A DNA stretch of 64,000 nt from Clostridium sp. M62/1. GTDB taxonomy: Bacteria > Bacillota > Clostridia > Lachnospirales > Lachnospiraceae. Shown here in pieces: positions 59,966-64,000 of this stretch. Position 1 is the first letter of the stretch; each line of letters opens with the position of its first letter. The notes beneath the pieces were generated by a model. The model saw only the letters and a program-made list of their open reading frames with translations. It searched no databases and was not told the DNA's origin. The DNA is taken from contig NZ_CP085988.1 of NCBI RefSeq assembly GCF_020736365.1, positions 3,292,001-3,356,000 on the forward strand. The letters run 5' to 3'. Both the position numbers and the translations under genes were made by a program.

Positions 59966-62900
59966 ATGCCAAATATATTTACAGAGGATACATATGAACA
60001 AGCAATCATCGAATTGTTTGAAAACATGGGCTATGACCATCTCTACGCTCCGGATTTAGATAGAGATTATACCAGTCCATTTCTGGACTCTATTCTGCGA
60101 GATAGTTTGGTACGTATCAACCGTGGTCTGCCTCTGGAAGCTATAGATGAGGCGTTATCTAAACTTAGAAATTTTGAAACAGGAAGCCTTTTGCAGAAAA
60201 ACACTATTTTTATGGACTATTTGCAAAATGGTATTACCGTGAAATTTTTTGTGAAAGGTGAAGAGTATTCTTCGATAGTGCGTCTTATTGATTATGAGAA
60301 TGAGAAGAATAACACCTTTTATGTAGTAAATCAGTTTACTTTCCTTGAAAATGGAAATAATCGACGTCCAGATGTTATTTTATTTATAAATGGATTACCG
60401 CTAGTTTTGATGGAACTGAAAAGTCCGGCAAAAGACGAGGTTGGTGCGGAAAATGCCTATAATCAGATTCGCAACTATATGAAAGATATTCCGTCTATTT
60501 TCTATTACAATGCAATCTGTGTAATTAGCGATTTGTCTACAAATAAAGCAGGAACAATTACTTCTGGGCTTGACCGCTTTATGGAGTGGAAGACGAAAGA
60601 TGGCAATTATGAAGATACTTCATTTGCCAGATTTGAAACTTTCTATGAAGGAATGTTCCAGAAAGGGCGTCTACTGGATATATTAAAAAATTTTATTCTA
60701 TTTTCTGGTACAAGCACTGGAAGATTTAAAGTGCTAGCAGGATACCATCAGTATTTTGCAGTTCGCAAAGCTATTGAGAAAGCAAAAGTAGCTACTAAGA
60801 CCGATGGCAAGGGCGGTGTGTTCTGGCATACACAGGGATCCGGTAAGTCATTATCTATGGTTTTCTATGCACATTTACTGCAGGAAGCATTAGAGAGCCC
60901 AACCATCGTCGTCATGACAGACCGTATTGATCTGGACGATCAGCTCTATGCACAGTTTTCGCAGTGTGCCGATTTCTTGCACCAGACGCCGGTACAGGCA
61001 GAAAGCAAGGAACATTTGAAATCGCTTCTGGAGGGCAGGAGTGCTAATGGAATTATATTTACTACGATGTTTAAGTTTGAGCGTGGAGAGAAAGCTCTCT
61101 CGGAACGCAGGAACATTGTTGTTATGGCAGACGAAGCGCATCGTGGTCAGTATGGTTTTGATGAGAAAATCGTTATGTCAGAGAATGAAAATGGTGAAAA
61201 GGAAGCCCATACCGTAATTGGTAATGCACGCATTATTCATGACGCATTACCCAATGCTACATTTATCGGATTTACCGGCACACCAATTTCAGTTAAAGAC
61301 AGAAATACCCGTGAAGTTTTCGGTGATTATATTGATGTTTATGATATGACACAGGCAGTGGAAGATGGCGCCACAAGACCTGTTTATTACGAAAGTCGAG
61401 TTGTTCATTTGAAGTTGGATGAGAATACACTGGCGTTAATCGATTCTACCTACGATGTCTTAGAGCAACAGTCTGATGCCGCAGCTATTGAGAAGAGTAA
61501 AAAAATGCTTGGTCAGATGGAAAGTGTTTTGGGTGCTGACTCCACTATTGATTCACTTTGTGACGACATTATTAACCATTACGAAAAATACAGAGCAAAC
61601 CTTCTTACGGGCAAAGCAATGATTGTAGCTTATTCCCGTCCGATTGCAATGAAAATCTATCGCCGTATCTTGGAAATGAGACCTACATGGGCGGACAAAG
61701 TCGGTGTAGTTATGACTGGGGGCAATAACGATCCTGAAGATTGGAAAGAGATTATTGGGACAAAGGCACATAAAGAAGAACTTGCAAGGAAGTTTAAAGA
61801 CAATAATGATCCAATGAAAATAGCCATCGTTGTAGATATGTGGCTTACCGGATTCGATGTACCTTCTTTAGCTACCATGTATGTGTACAAGCCAATGCGT
61901 GGTTACAACTTGATGCAGGCCATTGCCCGTGTTAACCGTGTATTTAAGGATAAAGAAGGTGGATTGATCGTAGACTATGTTGGAATTGCTTCAGCCCTAA
62001 AGGCAGCAATGAAAGAATATACTAAGCGTGATCAATCTAAATACGGTGACATGAACATTGCAAAGATGGCATATCCGAAGTTTCAAGAAAAGCTGCAGGT
62101 TTGTAAAGATTTAATGCATGGCTTTGATTTCAGCGGATTTATAGGAGGTTCTCCGCTTACAATGGCTAAGCTCATCACGGGTGGTGTGAACTTTATTCTC
62201 GATGCAAGTGTACCAGAAAGAAAAGATATGTTTTTGAAGGAAGCTATGCTTTTGAAGCAGTCCCATTCGCTTTGCTCCAGTATGACAACGGAGCAGGAAA
62301 GGCATGAAGCGGCTTATATGGAAGCTTTACGTTCCACGATTATCAAGATTACTTATGGTGGCACCGGTGGAAAGAGCCTGTCACTTACTGAGATCAATGA
62401 CCAGATCAATGAACTTCTGAAGGCAGCAGTACAGAGCGAAGGTGTTATCAGCTTATTTGATAGCAGCAAGAACGGCGGTGAAAATTTCAGCTTGTTTGAT
62501 CCGGCAGTTCTGGATGAAATCTCCAGAATGAAGGAAAAGAATATAGCTGTCGAAATTTTGAAAAAACTCATGGCAGAGCAGGTAGCTCTCTACAAGAAAA
62601 CAAATGTGGTGCAGTCACAGAAATTCTCTGAAAAGATAGCACAGCTGATGAATTCTTATTATAACGGCCTTATTACCAATGAAGAGGTCATAAAAGAACT
62701 ATTAAAAACAGCGGAGGAAATTGCAAATCTTTATAAGAACGGTAAGGAACTGGGGCTTTCACAAGAAGAGCTTGCATTCTATGATGCCCTTACAAAACCA
62801 GAGCATATCAAGGATTTTTACAAGAATGATGAATTGATTTCTCTGACAAGAGAACTTACAGAAATGCTCCGCAAGAATCGAACCATCGATTGGCAAAAGA

Positions 62901-63127
62901 AAGAAACAGCCAGAGCGCAGATGCGAAAGATGGTTAAGCGGCTTCTTAAGAAATATAAGTACCCGCCGGAAGATTACGATTTTGCAATAAGCACAGTAAT
63001 CAGCCAGTGCGAGCTTTGGACAGATAATGTTGATCCCCAAAAAGAGGCAAAGCTCTATAAATATGTATCTGAAACAGAACTGGGCATGGTGGCAGAGACT
63101 ACGTTTCCTTATGGAGAAAAGAAGTAA
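59966..63127 (+). CDS. hsdR: Type I restriction endonuclease subunit
   Basis: The 1053-residue protein has an N-terminal nuclease core (RRPDVILFINGLPLVLMELK with the Asp and Glu-x-Lys of PD-(D/E)xK, about 133-152), a helicase motor with Walker A TQGSGKS near 289-295, DEAH near 389, FTGTP and a later QAIARVNRVF motif VI, and a helical C-terminus that joins the methylase core. It translocates and cuts unmodified DNA. ATG at 59966 follows AGGAGG. A 55-bp gap separates it from hsdS. Confidence 0.95.
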   Translation: MPNIFTEDTYEQAIIELFENMGYDHLYAPDLDRDYTSPFLDSILRDSLVRINRGLPLEAIDEALSKLRNFETGSLLQKNTIFMDYLQNGITVKFFVKGEEYSSIVRLIDYENEKNNTFYVVNQFTFLENGNNRRPDVILFINGLPLVLMELKSPAKDEVGAENAYNQIRNYMKDIPSIFYYNAICVISDLSTNKAGTITSGLDRFMEWKTKDGNYEDTSFARFETFYEGMFQKGRLLDILKNFILFSGTSTGRFKVLAGYHQYFAVRKAIEKAKVATKTDGKGGVFWHTQGSGKSLSMVFYAHLLQEALESPTIVVMTDRIDLDDQLYAQFSQCADFLHQTPVQAESKEHLKSLLEGRSANGIIFTTMFKFERGEKALSERRNIVVMADEAHRGQYGFDEKIVMSENENGEKEAHTVIGNARIIHDALPNATFIGFTGTPISVKDRNTREVFGDYIDVYDMTQAVEDGATRPVYYESRVVHLKLDENTLALIDSTYDVLEQQSDAAAIEKSKKMLGQMESVLGADSTIDSLCDDIINHYEKYRANLLTGKAMIVAYSRPIAMKIYRRILEMRPTWADKVGVVMTGGNNDPEDWKEIIGTKAHKEELARKFKDNNDPMKIAIVVDMWLTGFDVPSLATMYVYKPMRGYNLMQAIARVNRVFKDKEGGLIVDYVGIASALKAAMKEYTKRDQSKYGDMNIAKMAYPKFQEKLQVCKDLMHGFDFSGFIGGSPLTMAKLITGGVNFILDASVPERKDMFLKEAMLLKQSHSLCSSMTTEQERHEAAYMEALRSTIIKITYGGTGGKSLSLTEINDQINELLKAAVQSEGVISLFDSSKNGGENFSLFDPAVLDEISRMKEKNIAVEILKKLMAEQVALYKKTNVVQSQKFSEKIAQLMNSYYNGLITNEEVIKELLKTAEEIANLYKNGKELGLSQEELAFYDALTKPEHIKDFYKNDELISLTRELTEMLRKNRTIDWQKKETARAQMRKMVKRLLKKYKYPPEDYDFAISTVISQCELWTDNVDPQKEAKLYKYVSETELGMVAETTFPYGEKK

Positions 63128-63139
63128 TGGAGGTGCAGT

Positions 63140-63356
63140 ATGGATGTATGTGAAGGCAATCTTTTGATACACAGGCAGAATATCAGCCCCATATCGCCGC
63201 TGCAGGTGACCAGTCGGACAGCATTGAAATGCACTATGGGAATATATGGCTGATCCAAAAGATGAGACAGAATTTGAAAGGTATCGTGGCGTTCAGGACA
63301 GCATGTCTGATTTTGACAAGTGTATGCGGGAATTAGAGAAGAATGCGAAAAAATAA
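63140..63356 (+). pseudogene. Probable decayed small gene after hsdR
   Basis: A perfect GGAGGTG site precedes an ATG at 63140, but the frame ends after 37 codons. Protein-like stretches continue in two other frames (AEYQPHIAAAGDQSDSIEMH, then from 63246 MADPKDETEFERYRGVQDSM ending at 63356). They read best as one roughly 70-residue gene broken by two frameshifts. I do not recognise the family. Alternatively the 36-residue frame at 63246-63356 is itself real. Confidence 0.35.
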
Positions 63357-63464
63357 TACCCTGATTTTGGATTGAACCGATAGTTTTAAAGCGGAAATAT
63401 TAATACTTTGAAAGAAGTACATTTTTTAAAATCATAGAAATGTGAAAAATTGCGAGGCGATAAA

Positions 63465-64000
63465 TTGGATAACAGAAAGCGTATGGGAAAGAATAGAGAC
63501 GGGGTGATATTTCCTGTCGCTCCAAATCTTTCCGAGATAAGTGATACTTATTTGAAATTTATAGAAGAAATAAAAGCAGAGATTCAAAAGCAGCGGATCG
63601 CGGTCGTATTGAATGCAAATTCCAGTATGATTTGTCTTTACTGGAACATTGGCAAAGCTATTATAAAAAAGCAGGAGAAGGACGGATGGGGAGCGAAAGT
63701 TATCGACCGCATGGCTAAAGACTTGAAGGACGCATTCCCCGATATGTCTGGATTTTCTCCGAGAAATATCAAATATATGCGGAAATTTGCCGAATGCTGG
63801 CCTGATTTTGAATTTGTGCAACAGGTTGTGGCACAAATTCCGTGGCGAACAAATCGAATGTTGTTGGATAAATTGGATTCGGAAGAAAGCCGTAAGTGGT
63901 ATGCGCATAAAACAATAGAAAACGGTTGGAGCAGTAATGTTCTGGAACTGCAGATTCAGAGTAGACTTATGGAACGATCGGGCAGAAGTGTGAACAATTT
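63465..64000 (+). CDS. DUF1016 (YhcG-like) PDDEXK nuclease-family protein, N-terminal part
   Basis: The frame stays open to the window end (178 codons). It contains the DUF1016 N-terminal domain: LNANSSMICLYWNIGKAI, a GWGAKVIDRMAKDLKDAFPD stretch, FSPRNIKYMRKFAECWP, VAQIPWRTNRMLLDKL and WYAHKTIENGWSSNVLELQI. The usual IPWGHN is IPWRTN here. Members have a C-terminal PD-(D/E)xK domain, which lies outside the window. They are often found beside type I RM genes. The start is TTG at 63465 behind GAGG; the ATG at 63483 is an alternative. Confidence 0.85.
   Translation, partial: MDNRKRMGKNRDGVIFPVAPNLSEISDTYLKFIEEIKAEIQKQRIAVVLNANSSMICLYWNIGKAIIKKQEKDGWGAKVIDRMAKDLKDAFPDMSGFSPRNIKYMRKFAECWPDFEFVQQVVAQIPWRTNRMLLDKLDSEESRKWYAHKTIENGWSSNVLELQIQSRLMERSGRSVNN

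Noticed and set aside
1-64000. CRISPR array, rRNA operon, insertion sequence or prophage
   Set aside because: No regular spacer-repeat array, rRNA sequence, transposase or phage structural gene was seen.

Overview
The window reads as the chromosome of an anaerobic, probably spore-forming Firmicute of class Clostridia, most likely a Lachnospiraceae-type gut bacterium. This is inferred from several things: strong AGGAGG ribosome-binding sites, sigma-A promoters with 17-bp spacers, a SpoVB-like flippase fragment, an anaerobe-type hybrid cluster protein, a DUF1667-containing glycerol-3-phosphate oxidoreductase cluster, a CIRCE element and a BirA operator. The first 56.6 kb has moderate GC. From about 56.6 kb to the end the DNA is clearly more AT-rich and carries a type I restriction-modification locus, which looks acquired.

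Layout. 0-2.7 kb: end of a SpoVB-like flippase, a DUF1284 protein, the biotin transporter bioY behind a BirA-type operator, and an unrecognised 51-residue membrane peptide. 2.7-10.1 kb: a minus-strand polyol cluster made of a DeoR regulator, an EutH-family permease, a glycerol-kinase-like FGGY kinase, a GlpA-like dehydrogenase, a second FAD oxidoreductase and a DUF1667 protein. 10.4-15.1 kb: ridA, cvfB-like, an acyl-ACP thioesterase, tRNA-Gln(CTG), queA and an anchored protein of unknown function. 15.2-19.1 kb: an McrBC modification-dependent restriction system whose McrB carries an EVE-like domain inside the NTPase module. 19.4-31.4 kb: ribokinase, an amidotransferase-like protein, a MATE pump, a cytidylate-kinase-like protein, an AlkD-like protein, an atypical galactokinase, a YhcC-type radical SAM protein, CapA, DegV, a CPBP protease and a small HTH gene divergent from a hypothetical gene. 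31.5-37.2 kb: a complete oligopeptide/nickel-type ABC importer. 37.5-43.3 kb: htpG under CIRCE control, an M14 carboxypeptidase, a DUF5721 protein and an M18 aminopeptidase. 43.6-47.6 kb: a coupled operon Maf, HAD phosphatase, foldase lipoprotein, NagZ-like enzyme. 47.8-54.6 kb: an EndoQ-like PHP/UvrD helicase fusion, hybrid cluster protein, a divergent Crp/Fnr regulator and a cytidine deaminase-like protein. 54.7-56.6 kb: a hairpin-rich repeat and an RlmD-type rRNA methyltransferase. 56.8-64 kb: a frameshifted HTH gene, hsdM, hsdS, hsdR, a decayed small gene and the start of a DUF1016 nuclease-family gene.

Themes. Two DNA-defence loci are present: McrBC with an EVE insertion, and type I RM with DUF1016. 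The polyol cluster has an EutH permease where a glycerol facilitator would be expected, and its kinase has lost a substrate-contacting arginine, so its substrate is uncertain. The hcp/Crp-Fnr pair shares a single palindrome placed to serve both promoters. Many starts were moved downstream of the longest open frame because a clear ribosome-binding site sits before an internal ATG, GTG or TTG. All functional calls rest on reading motifs; no searches were run.
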